Part shown: piece after piece, positions 1-10,636 of the stretch
How positions within the stretch are numbered: position 1 is the stretch's first letter
Layout of the letters: the number at the start of each line of letters is the position of its first letter
Source: Bacteroidetes bacterium MED-G20
Lineage (GTDB): Bacteria; Bacteroidota; Bacteroidia; Flavobacteriales_D; Parvicellaceae
NCBI GenBank assembly: GCA_905182745.1
Contig: CAJJCR010000010.1
Span: 31,724 to 95,723 of the forward strand
Direction: 5' to 3'
Length of the DNA stretch: 64,000 nucleotides
Notes under the pieces: model-generated
Told to the model about the DNA's origin: nothing
The model's database searches: none
Seen by the model: the letters and a program-made list of their open reading frames with translations, nothing else
Program-made: the position numbers and the translations under genes

Positions 1-524
1 ATATTGATGAAAGCCAATATTAAAATTGGCAATTATGTTTAAAAAAACATCTTTTTTAATTAAATGTTCAAAAAACATAAAATACTCTAATCCTGTTCCA
101 AAATAGTCGGAGGACCAAAATGCTTGTGTTCCGGATACAACTTGTCCTCTATAAATATTACACCTAAAATAAGGACCTATTCCGTGACCAATTTTTGTGT
201 TTCTTTTATCCATTATCCACTTGCTTTTATTAACACTAATTAAAAAATTATTTAAACTTAACATTGGATTTTTATAGGATGGAGAAAACTTAGAATGGAC
301 TCTGTAAAAGTTGTTTTCCGAAATTGTCATTTGATAATCGATGAGAACCCCAAATTTTTCTTCATATTTTGAGTCAAATAGCGTTGAAATTGAACTTATT
401 GGATTGCTCCATCCAATGGAAATTGCATGTGATAAGTCATTATTTTCATCTTTATTATTTATTTGAGCAAAAACTTGAGAATAATCCTAATAGTATAAAT
501 AATACATAATAGAAACTTATACAT
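1..524 (-). CDS. Partial outer-membrane/secreted protein, frameshifted near its signal peptide
   Basis: Not in the ORF track because it runs off the left edge. The reverse strand is open from about 488 to position 1 and encodes ~160 residues beginning DYSQVFAQINNKDENN, with alternating aromatic and polar stretches and Gly/Tyr pairs as in small Bacteroidota beta-barrel proteins. The ATG at 522-524 opens another frame (MYKFLLCIIYTI), which reads as the front half of a signal peptide; a single-base shift near 485-492 would join it to SQVFAQ, a plausible cleavage site. The start overlaps the stop of the upstream Rieske-like gene by one base (TAATG), so the two are probably co-transcribed. I recognise no specific family; the C-terminus lies outside the window. 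Confidence 0.45.
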
Positions 525-963
525 TAATTAAAATATGAATTTGGTTGGATGTAACATTCAAAACTAGTTTGGTAATTTTTCAGGGAATAGCTAGCAGGAC
601 CTTGAATTACTAGTCCGTCAAAGAGTTGATATCTGACTACTGTCACATGCACATTCAACGAAAGAGTTAGTAGAATCTACTGTTGCTTTTCCACATGGAT
701 TTTCGGAGTTGATAGGTACAGTGCCTGTCGTATGCACTAAATTGATCATAAGATTGTCTGTAGATGATTATTCCTCTTACTTCCCCCTGTTATATATGCC
801 CAGCCACCAATTGAATTTAATGAAGAATAACTAGGCAAAGAAATATTTATGTATTGGTCTACATATACGTATGGAACTATATTTTGATTTTTGTACAACT
901 ATTTATAGAAATTATACAAAAACATATCAAGAGATTTTTAAATTTGATAATTATTTTATTCAT
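524..963 (-). CDS. Rieske-like lipoprotein, broken by several frameshifts
   Basis: Missed by the ORF track because no single frame exceeds the cut-off. On the reverse strand the ATG at 961-963 gives MNKIIIKFKNLLICFCIISINSC, a lipoprotein signal peptide with a lipobox-like Cys. After a frame change comes NIVPYVYVDQYINISLPSY, then SIGGWAYITGG, then GIIIYRQSYDQFSAYDRHC, then SENPCGKATVDS, then YQLFDGLVIQGPASYSLKNY, each separated by a one-base shift. This order matches the small Rieske-fold lipoproteins common in Bacteroidota, which keep the fold and cysteine pairs but usually lack complete Rieske cluster ligands. The classical CxH...CxxH pairs are not evident here either. Expected length is ~145 residues. 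At least four shifts are needed, so this is either error-rich sequence or a pseudogene. Confidence 0.6.
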
Positions 964-1317
964 GAATAATTTAGTTTTAAAATCTACTGTAGTTTTTCTA
1001 ATAGTTATCATTAGTAAATAAGTATTCACTCTCAAAACAAGGGTGAGTTGGTAGGTTCAAATAAACATTCTATTAATCAAAATTACAAAATACCTGGAAA
1101 TAACAACGAAGTTGTTGAAGGTCTTTCTTACAGTGATTTAAAAAGACAGCAAAATTACAACATTAAAGTACCAAGAAAATTCTAGAAAAGATTTGTTAAA
1201 AAGCCATTATTAAAACAAACAAAACCCACTAGAAAAAGAATGAAGCAAACTTTGAAAAAATCTCAAAGTTTGTTAGCAGGTAAAGCCCGTGGCATCAACT
1301 TGGCAAGTTTGGGTTAA
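962..1317 (+). CDS. Small basic exported protein, unrecognised, frame-disrupted
   Basis: The ATG at 962 gives a hydrophobic leader (MNNLVLKSTVVFLIVIIS) that stops at 1018-1020. One base over, the frame continues with SIHSQNKGELVG, a run containing VVEGLSYSDLKRQQNYNIKVPRK, an in-frame TAG at 1183-1185, and a Lys/Arg-rich tail ending KARGINLASLG before TAA at 1315-1317. The continuity of a signal-like leader, an SQ-type cleavage region and a basic tail suggests one gene with a shift and a miscalled codon. Its start shares the palindrome CATG with the divergent Rieske-like gene, which is unusual and may mean that one start is wrong or that bases are missing. No family recognised. Confidence 0.33.
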
Positions 1318-1467
1318 TAGGAATAAAACTTTATCTCAACGTAAGGAAAACAAAAATGAGGATTAAACTTTTTGAATTTAAATTGTCTAAATGTTAAAAA
1401 TTCGTTAATTATTGTTTAATTTGTGAAACGATTATTCGTTACGTTCAAGTTTTAAAGATAACAGACT

Positions 1468-4400
1468 ATGCTTAGAAAAATATTTTTATTATCCGTATCT
1501 CTTTTTAGTTTATGCTTTGTTAGTTATGCTCAGCCTCAAGGAGGAAGTGTAAAAGGTAAGGTTTTTGATGAATTGAAAGATGGTTTTCCATTTGTTAATG
1601 TCGCACTTTTTCAAAATGGAAATATAAGGGGAGGTGCAACTACTGATTTCGATGGTGTTTTTAAGATTAGTAATATTTCTGCTGGATCCTATACTCTTGA
1701 AATTAAATTTGTAGGATATCAAACTTACAGACTTGAAGGTTTGATTGTTAAGGGTGGAAAATTATTGCCATTATCCCCAATATATTTAAAAGAAGCAACA
1801 GAGCTTTTAAAGGAAGTGGAAATTGTTAGTTATAAAGTTCCTTTAATTGATAAAGACGGAGGTGCTTCTGGTGGAACTGTTACAAGAGAGGATTTAGCTA
1901 GAATGCCAGGAAGGTCTGCTGGTTCTATTGCAAGTACTGTTGGTGGTGTACAATCGGATGCTAATGGTAACATTACATCTGTAAGAGGTTCTAGAGATGA
2001 TGCAACTTTTTATTATATTGATGGAATTAAAGTTAGAGGTTCTACTAATTTACCTAAATCTGCTATTGAAGAAGTAAGTGTAATGACAGGTGGGGTTCCT
2101 GCAAATTTTGGAGATGCAACAGGTGGTATAATATCTATTACTACAAGAGGAGCTTCAAGAACTTATTTTGGAGGAATTGAAGTAGTAAGTTCTGGTTTGC
2201 TTTAAATGAAAATGTTTATGGATTAGACAATAATGGATTCAATCTTTTAGAAGGTACTTTTTCAGGTCCATTACTTATGAAAAAAGACAGTACTGGAAAG
2301 AAAACAGATCCTATTCTTAGGATTCTTTGTTTCTGGAAACTTTAACCATGTCTTAGACCCAAGACCTCTTGCTGGTGATCAATATAGACTTAAGCCAGCA
2401 TACAAAGATTCGCTAATAGATCCTTCTAAAATGGGGCCATTAAGACCAACTGGTTTGGGCTTTGGTGCCTATTACAATACAGATTTTTTGACCGATGATG
2501 CTTTCGAAAAAGTTAAGTATCGTCAAAATGTAGATAGAACTACTGCTTCTCTCGCCGGTAAAATAGATGTTAATGCTGGTCCAAATATGAATATCTCATT
2601 TGGAGCTTCTGGTTCTTATTCAGATCGTAATGGAGCTTCTTGGGAAAGTTCGCTTATGAATTACTGATAATTTAGCCAATTATAGAGATTTTGACTGGAG
2701 AGCTTATGGAAAATTTACCCAACGTTTTCAAAATGTAGCTGAAGATGCTAACTCTCAAACTGGGGTTAAAAATGCTTACTATACTATAATGGTGGATTAT
2801 TCAAGAAACTATGGTTGGGTAGAAGACAATGTCCATGGAGATAATTATTTTAATTATGGTCATATTGGAAATTTGATATTGCTAAAACACCTTCTTATGA
2901 GTTTTCAGACTTTGATGGAAATGGAGTTTTAGATCTTGTTCAAACTGGTGTTAATGACGATTCCATTGTTTTCACCCCCTCTAGCTACTAATGCAGATAT
3001 GGCTGCAATAACAACTCAGTACTTTTCTCTTTACGACGATGTTGCTGGAAATTACGAAAATATAACTCAACTATTAGACGGAGGTGCTCTTTTGAATGGA
3101 AGAAGACCAACCAATGTTTATGGACTTTGGCAAAATATTGGATATGGATATAATGGATCCAACCAATCAGATAATTCTCAGTTTAGGATAACTGCTGTTG
3201 GTTCTGCAGATATTGGAGACCATGCTCTTTCTTTGGGTTTTGAATACGAGCAAAGAACAGATAGATATTTTGGAGTAGCACCTATAGGGCTCTGGGGTTG
3301 ATGAGGCAGCTTGCTAACTCTCATACGGATTATGGTAGAGGAATTGACGAAAGCCAACCTATATATAACAACTTTGGTTCGTTTACTCAAATAAGCTTTG
3401 AAACTTTAAATACAGCACCAGGAGCTTATTCTGGTTCAGATCCTCAATCATTTTTTGATTACAATTTAAGAAATAGCCTAGGTTTAGATCCAAATGGCAC
3501 TGACTTTATCAATATTGATGCAATGGATCCTTCTGAGTTTAGTTTAGATATGTTCAGTGCAGATGAATTATTAAACTCTGGAAATAACTACGTAACCTAC
3601 TACGGCTACGATCATAAGGTGATAAAATTTCTGGAAGGCCTAGTTTTGATGATTTCTTTAACAAAAAAGATCAATATGGTAATTACACTAGACCAATTGG
3701 TGCATTTGAACCAATTTACATTGCGGGTTATATTATGGACAAGTTCGCTTTTGATGATTTAATATTTAATGTTGGAGTCAGAGTAGATAGATTTGATGCA
3801 AATCAACAAATTTTAAAAGACGATTTTTCTTTATACCCTACAAGAACTGTTGGAGAGGTTAGTGATATTAATGGACAGTCCGTAACCCATCCTACAAATA
3901 TTCCTTCAACTGCTACAGTTTATATAAATGATATTGAAGACCCAACAACTTTAATGGGTTATAGAGAAGGGAATCAATGGTATACTTCTAATGGTGTAGC
4001 TGTAAACGATTTAGAGTCTATTACGCCAAGTGGTTATGTTGTTCCTCAGCCATACTTATCCCAAGGAGTTTCTACGGACGACGATGTTAGTTCTAATGCA
4101 TTTGAAGATTACAAACCTCAAATTAACATTATGCCTAGAATTGCATTTTCTTTTCCTATTTCAGATGAAGCTCTGTTTTTTGCTCATTACGATGTTTTAA
4201 CAAAAAGACCAACTACAGGTAATAGATTAAATCCAATAGATTATTTTTATTTACAAACTGGAAATATTGGAACTGTAAATAATCCTAGTCTTCTTCCTGA
4301 AAAAACAATCGATTATGAAATTGGATTTCAGCAAGTTCTTAATATTAGGTCTTCCTTAAAAATATCGGGTTTTTACAGAGAGCAAAGAAACCAAGTGGCT

Positions 4401-5186
4401 TTAGTTAACAAAATTGGTGCTTATCCTCAAACTTACTCTACGTGGGGAAATATAGATTTTGGAACTATTAAAGGTTTAACAGTTGCTTATGATTTAAGAA
4501 GAACTGGTAATATGTCAATGAGAGCATCTTATACATTACAGTTTGCTGATGGAACAGGGTCTAATCCATACGCTGCACAAAATTTGATTGCTTCTGATCA
4601 ACCAAACTTAAGAACAATTTACCCATATACGTATGACCAAAGACACCAAATTATTACAGCTATTGATTATAGATATGGTTCTGGTTCTAGTTACGATGGT
4701 CCTAGAATTGCAGGAAAAGAAATTTTTAAAAATACTGGACTAAACTTAGTAGCAAATTTTGCTTCTGGAATGCCATACTCCAGACAACAAAGAATAACAG
4801 GTGCTGCTTTAATTTCTAATCCTGTTCCTATTTTAGAGGGAGAACCCTTAGGATCTAGAAAGCCTTGGAATTTTAGAGGAGATCTTCAAATTGATAGAAA
4901 TATTAGTTTAGAGTTTGGCAATGGAGAATCTAAAAAGAAAACAGCTAATCTTAATGTATACCTGTTAATGACCAATGTGTTTAATACTTTAAATATTACC
5001 AATGTTTACCGAGCTACTGGAAATGCTGGAGATGATGGCTATTTAAATGCTGCAAGATTCCAAACATCTATTAGTACTCAAAATAACGAAGAAGTTTTTA
5101 GATATTATTACGCTATGAAGGCCAATAATCCATATAATTTTGGAATACCTAGACAAATAAGGTTGGGTGTAAAATTAGATTTTTAA
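1468..5186 (+). CDS. TonB-dependent outer-membrane receptor with carboxypeptidase-like N-terminal domain (frameshifted)
   Basis: A ~1240-residue receptor split over ORFs 1468-2205, 2431-2667, 2936-3301, 3298-3762 and 3735-5186, plus short linking frames. In order: signal peptide (MLRKIFLLSVSLFSLCFVSYAQ), a CarboxypepD_reg-like beta-sandwich (residues ~28-105, GKVFDELKDGFPFVNVALF), a TonB plug (SVRGSRDDATFYYIDGIKV, then FGDATGGIISITTRG), and a long barrel ending in IPRQIRLGVKLDF with a terminal Phe as in outer-membrane barrels. It would sit in the outer membrane and import or bind a ligand using TonB energy. The linking frames are also coding: DNLANYRDFDWRAYGKFTQR lies between ORFs near 2670-2730. 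Breaks fall near 2200, 2325, 2662, 2870, 2980, 3298, 3640 and 3740. It leads the surface module; the substrate is unknown. Confidence 0.88.
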
Positions 5187-5206
5187 TAAAATATTATAAA
5201 AAGTAT

Positions 5207-8200
5207 ATGAGACAATATTTAATATTATTATTTATTAGCACATTATTAATTGCTAATCCTACTTATGCATGGAACGATCCTGCTAATTCTGGAAAAAAAT
5301 CCAACAAAAATAATTCTTTGGTATCAAGAGCTGCTAATTGTACCCCTGCTACCGGAAAGAAATTTCTTGAATTTAACAATGTATCTGCCTTAATAGAAAC
5401 GGGTGGTTCTATGTGGCAAGACAGGTCTAGAAGTGATGCAGCATACGAAGTCCCTAAAGGTTCTGGAGAGACTGTTATATATGCTGGTGCTTTATGGATG
5501 GGTGGAACAGATCCTAATAATCAATTAAGAATTGCAGCATTAACTTTTAGAAATGGAAACGATTTTTGGGCAGGGCCTCTTTCAGTAGATGGAGGTGGTT
5601 CTTTTGATATAACTCAAGGAACTTTAGACTGGGGATTTGCAGATATTTCACCAGAAGTTTGTATGGAGTACGACAACTTTTACATTACTGAAAGACAAAA
5701 TATAGAGCTTTTTAATGCTTGGTACGAATGTTCTTCTGACCCAAATTGTGACGCTGGTCTTGAATATCCTGATTACCAAGTACCATCTAGCATTTTAGAA
5801 TGGCCTGGTAATTTTAATAACGACTTAGACTTAAACCAATCTTATGATTTTAATTTAGCTCCTTTTTATGATAGAAATAGTGATGGTATTTATAATCCTG
5901 TAGATGGTGATTATCCATGGTATGATTTATCTGGACAGATAGATTGTAGAACTAGTAGAAGAGTAACCTTGTACGGAGATTTTAATATGTGGTGGGTTTT
6001 TAACGACAAAGGAAATATTCATACAGAAACTGGTGCGGATCCTATAGGAATGGAAATTAAAGGCTCAAGCATTTGCTTTTGCTACCAACGATGAAGTTAA
6101 CTCTATGACTTTTTATAATTACGAACTTATAAATAGAAGTTACTATACCTTAAACAATACTTATTTTGCTATTTGGGTAGATTCTGATATTGGTTGTTCT
6201 GAAGATGATTACGTTGGTTGTGATGTTCAAAGAGGTTTGAGCTACCAATACAATGCTGATGCAAATGATGATGGATGTCAATATGCTATTCCAGGTTATA
6301 CTCCTGCTATTGGAGTTGACTTTTTTGAAGGTCCTTATCAAGATAATGACGGAGTTGATAATCCGTTGACATCTGATGTTTCCTCTGCTAAAAATCTTGG
6401 TGGCATTCCTTATCAAGGACTAGGTATAGGTTATGGAGATGGTGTCATTGACAATGAAAGATTTGGTATGAAAAGGTTTGTTTATTTTGATAGAACACTT
6501 AATTCTACAATTTATGGGGATCCAAACACAGGGGTTGATTTTTATAATTATATGCTTGGTTTTTGGAAAGATAATACACCATTTGTTTATGGAGGAACTG
6601 GAAATGCTTCTGATGCAAATGCAACTTCATTAGTTACCAATTACTGTTTCCCTGGAGATAGTGATCCATTAAATTGGGGTACAGTTTCTGCCGGTGGCGG
6701 ATCTACTGTTCCTTTTGATTACTGGTCTGAACAATATCCTACAGGTACTGGTAGCACACCAAATCCGCAGGGAGATAGAAGGTTCGTCCAGGCAGCAGGC
6801 CCATTTGTTTTAGAGCCAGGTGCTTTAAATAATATTACAACAGGAGTAGTTTATGCAAGAGCACAATCTCCTGATCCTTTTCAATCAGTTGAGTTAGTTC
6901 GTAAGGCAGATGACAAGGCCCAGGCTTTGTTTGATAATTGTTTTAGGATTTTGAATGGTCCAGATTCTCCGGAGATGTCTATTCAGGAGTTGGATAAGGA
7001 GTTGATACTGTATTTGAATAAGACAGATAAAGTAGAGTCTTATGAGGAAGTGGATCCAAATATTCTTATTTATGTTACAGATGTAGAAGAAGCAAAATAC
7101 CGTTTTCAAGGTTATCAGGTATACCAAGTTAAAGACGGATCAGTAGATCCATCTCTTTTAGGGGATCCAAATCAGGCTAGGTTGATTGCCCAGTGTGATG
7201 TTAAGGATGGAGTTGGTCAGTTGGTTAATTTTAATTTTGATGAAGATTTATTAGCGGCAGTACCGACTTCTATGGTAAATGGATCTGACGATGGCATACT
7301 GCATTCTTTTCAGGTATTGAATGATGCCTTTGCCCAGGGAGATGTTAGGTTAATCAATCATAAGAAATATTATTTCATGGTTCTTTCCTATGGTTATAAT
7401 AATTACCAGCCTTATGATCCTTCTAATAGTGCTTTAGGTGGTCAGCAGTTGCCCTATAAGGCAGGAAGAAAGACGGTTAGTGGAGGATCGATTACTTCTT
7501 ATGTTGGTATTCCTCATATACCTAGTTCTGAGGCTGGCGGAACGATACAGTTGGCAGCATATGGAAGTGGTCCACAGATTACAAGGGTAGAGGGTAGAGG
7601 CAATGGCTATAATTTGGTAGAGTTAACGCCTGAGAGTGAAGCTGATATAGTATCTAATATTTATCCAAAACGAGTTACTTATAAGAACGGGAAAGGTCCT
7701 GTTGCGGTTAAGATAATAGATCCTTTGAATGTACAAAAAGGAGATTATCAGCTTTGGGTAAATCCTCAGGACACAGTAGATTTAGATGAATCGTACTGGA
7801 TGTTGGTAAGGAATTATGAAGATCAGAGCGATACTATTATATCTATTCAGAGTATAACTGTGGGTAATGAGCAGTTAATACCTCAGTGGGGTTTATCGGT
7901 AAATATTGAGTATTACAATCCTTACGATGCATCGATAGGTAAGAATTTTCCAGAGTTGTTATTTTCTAGTGTAGAGTTTGCAGATTCTTCGAAGCAGTGG
8001 ATTGCCGGTGTCCCAGATCAGGATGGATCTTCGCCAAGAAACTGGATACGTTCGGGAACATCTGAGGAGAGTCAAGATTATGCTGCCTATTCTAGCAAGT
8101 GTGATGATCCTTATATATACAATGATTTTATAGGAGTTGACGATGCAGAAGTGTATGAGAAGGTGATTGAAGGCGTGTGGGCACCATATAGGTTGGTTGC

Positions 8201-9561
8201 AGCCGGTGATTGTAACCACCAGCCAGTAACTGCAGGTGGTGACTGGGCAGATAATGCATATGAGACACCACAAGTTGCACCAGATGACAATGCTCAAATG
8301 ACATTGGCTACAACAAGGGATCAATCAGATTTAAAGTATTTACCGTCTATAGATGTAGTAATTACAGCAGATAAGAGTAAGTGGACTAGGTGTCCTGTGT
8401 TGGAGACACAGGATAATCCTTCTCTGTCTTGGGATCAGTCTGGACAAGTAAATCAGTCTATGGGTAATAAGTATGGTAATGGTACGTCTGTAGCAAGGGT
8501 GTATAAGCAATATCCAAAGTGGAAGCCTTCGGTAGATAAGGAAGGTAATCCATCGACAAGTCCTGGAAGTGTTAGTAATCCTACGGTATCGAATGATCCA
8601 AATGATCCAAATTATATTTGTGGATATGGTATGGGCTGGTTTCCTGGGTATGCAATAGATGTAACCACTGGTGAGAGGTTGAATATAGCTTTTGGAGAAG
8701 ACAGTTGGTTGGGTAACCATGGCGGGAATGATATGATGTTTAATCCATCTGCTTCGGAGCAATTAGGATTTGGAGGGTTTGGGAGATTATGTTGGAGGAG
8801 GAAAGCATTTTATATATGTTTTCAGGAACTCAGCAAAGTACAGTGCAACGGATGATCCTGGTAGTATGGTTGGATATGACCATGGTGCTTTTTTCATGGA
8901 GAAGTTTCAGAAGTCAAGTTTCAGGCCAGATATGTTAAAGATATGGAAGTCATGTGCTTGGGTAGGATATCCTATACTGAATGGAGATTATAATACGCAG
9001 TATTTGGAGGTAGCACCAACAGATCCGAGTTCGTTTATAGCGACAGATGTGCGGGTAAAATTAAGAGTGGCGAGTCAGTACCAGTATATGAATACTAAGG
9101 ATGGTAATGGAGATGGGATAAGAGATAATGGTACGTCTAATCCTTCCAATACTAGTGGTTCAGAAAACAGTTGGAATCCACTGTATGAGTTTAGTACGGA
9201 TGATATTGCGGTGACAACCAATAGTGATTCAGCAGCGTTAGAGGCATGTGAAATATTAAATGTGGTGCCTAATCCATATTATGCATATTCCAATTATGAG
9301 TTTGACAAGTTGGATAATGTAGTAAAGATTGTGAACTTACCAGACGTTTGTACGGTGAAGATATACACAGTAAGCGGAACGTTGGTAAGATCTTATAGTA
9401 AGGATAGTCCGGTGACGTCTATAGATTGGGATTTAAAGAATTTTGCAGGTATACCAATAGCAAGTGGAGTTTATTTGATACATATCAATATTCCGGGAGT
9501 ATGTGAAAAGGTATTGAAATGGTTTGGGGTGATAAGACCTCCAGATTTGGATCAATTTTAA
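5207..9561 (+). CDS. Large exported T9SS-type surface protein, copy A
   Basis: About 1450 residues in ORFs 5207-6094, 6105-8855 and 8770-9561. A signal peptide (MRQYLILLFISTLLIANPTYA) precedes a mature region starting WNDP, then a SRAANCTPATG element. Asp-rich, calcium-site-like stretches follow (DRNSDGIYNPVDGDYPW, DNDGVDNP, GDGVIDNERFG). The C-terminal ~100 residues (VVPNPYYAYSNYEFDKLDN ... VKIYTVSGTLVRSYS ... GIPIASGVYLIHI) resemble the FlgD-like/T9SS type A C-terminal sorting fold, so cell-surface delivery is inferred. Compared with copy B it has one extra G near 6062 (aaaggctc against aagctc) and one near 8781 (tttgggag against tttggag); these two alone explain both frame breaks. From position 6900 the DNA is nearly identical to copy B. 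Function unknown. Confidence 0.84.
6900..9553 (+). repeat. Long direct repeat, copy 1 (3' part of surface protein A)
   Basis: From the shared CGTAAGGCAGATGA to CCAGATTTGGAT, this ~2.65 kb segment aligns with 12312-14963 at an offset of 5412, dropping to 5411 after the extra G near 8781. By eye it is nearly identical, with scattered mostly silent changes and a divergent island at about 7060-7175. Codon choice inside differs from the 5' part of the same gene: TTG, AGG, CAG and AAG are frequent here, where TTA, AGA, CAA and AAA dominate upstream. The repeats are in the same orientation, separated by ~2.76 kb, so they could recombine to delete or amplify the intervening PorV-like gene. Confidence 0.9.
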
Positions 9562-9579
9562 TTAAATTATTAATAGATT

Positions 9580-10636
9580 ATGATTTACAATAAAATAAAT
9601 TTTTTTTTACTACTGTTTTTGTCCTTTAATATTGCTTTTGCTGGTAATGAAGACAGAGCTGGTTCTGCTGGTGCTACAGAGATGTTAGTTAACCCATGGG
9701 CAAGAAGTTCAGCATGGGGTTCTGCAGGTGTTTCATCTGTCAATGGATTAGAAGCCATGTTTCTAAATGTTGCAGGTTTGGCGTATGCAGATAAAACTGA
9801 AATTCAATTTTCAAGAACAAACTGGCTAGGCTCAATTACTGGTATTGGACTAAATGCTGCAGGTTTAGCTCAAAGAGTTGGTGAATCTGGTGTAATTGGT
9901 CTTTCTTTTACTAGTATGAATTATGGAGATTTACAAATTACAACTACAGAACTTCCAGAAGGTGGAATAGGTACATTCAACCCATCTTCTACGAACTTCA
10001 ATTTAGCTTATGCAAAGAAATTTTCACAATCTATAAGTGGAGGGTTGAATTTAAAAATAGTTTCACAATCTATAGCAAATGCCAGAGCCCAAGGAGTTGC
10101 TATTGATGCTGGCATAAGATATGTTACAGGTGATCAAGAGCATATTAAATTTTCTATTAGTCTAAAAAATGTTGGTCCTCCAATGTCTTTTTCTGGAGAT
10201 GGTTTATCTTTAGATATGCTAAACCCATCAACTAGTATTTCTATAGGTATGCAACAAAGAGTAGCTAGTTACGAGCTTCCATCTCAACTAAATATAGGCG
10301 CTTCTTATGATTTTAATTTTAACGAAAATCAAATATTGACAGTTGCTGGTTCTTTCTCTGCAAACTCATTTTCAAAAGATCAATTTAGAGGAGGTGTAGA
10401 ATATACTCTAAAAACAGAAAAAGCATCTTTCACATTAAGAGGGGGGTTTGTATATGAAGAATCTCTGTTTAATTCTGTACAAGTCTCAACAGCTCTTTCT
10501 GGTCCCAAGCGGCGGGTTTTCCTTTAACTTTCCGTTTGGTGAAAGTGGTTCTGATATTGGAATAGATTATGCTTACAGGCAATCTATTTTGGGTGGAGTT
10601 CACAGTGTTGGTGCAAGAATAAACATTAGTGAATAA
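9580..10636 (+). CDS. PorV/PorQ-family outer-membrane protein (one frameshift)
   Basis: Signal peptide (MIYNKINFFLLLFLSFNIAFA) followed by the family's N-terminal pattern: GSAGATEMLVNPWARSSAWG, then GLEAMFLNVAGLAYADKTE. The rest is Gly/Asn-rich amphipathic beta strands, as in FadL-like 14-strand barrels. PorV is the T9SS shuttle that carries cargo at the outer membrane and PorQ is a relative. ORF 9580-10527 breaks at ggtcccaagc (~10503); removing one C restores SGPSGGFSFNFPFGESG and runs into ORF 10448-10636, giving 352 residues. The stop overlaps the GTG start of copy B, and the gene lies 18 bases after copy A, so it is inferred to serve these two proteins. Confidence 0.86.

Noticed and set aside
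525-1467. tRNA, CRISPR, or insertion sequence in the ORF-poor left region
   Set aside because: No cloverleaf, regularly spaced repeats, terminal inverted repeats or transposase fragments were seen; the region is explained by frame-broken genes plus ~150 bases of leader before the TonB receptor.
6040-6120. Programmed frameshift or readthrough joining the two ORFs of cargo A
   Set aside because: Copy B has the same site in frame with one G fewer, and no slippery heptamer with a downstream structure was seen. An extra base is simpler.
7959-8324. Reverse-strand ORF of 121 aa, repeated almost unchanged at 13371-13736
   Set aside because: It looks conserved only because it is antisense to the identical repeat; its translation is Cys/Ile/Arg-rich nonsense without family resemblance.
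8340-8762. Reverse-strand ORF of 140 aa, echoed at 13812-14174
   Set aside because: Same reason: shadow of the repeat in copies A and B.
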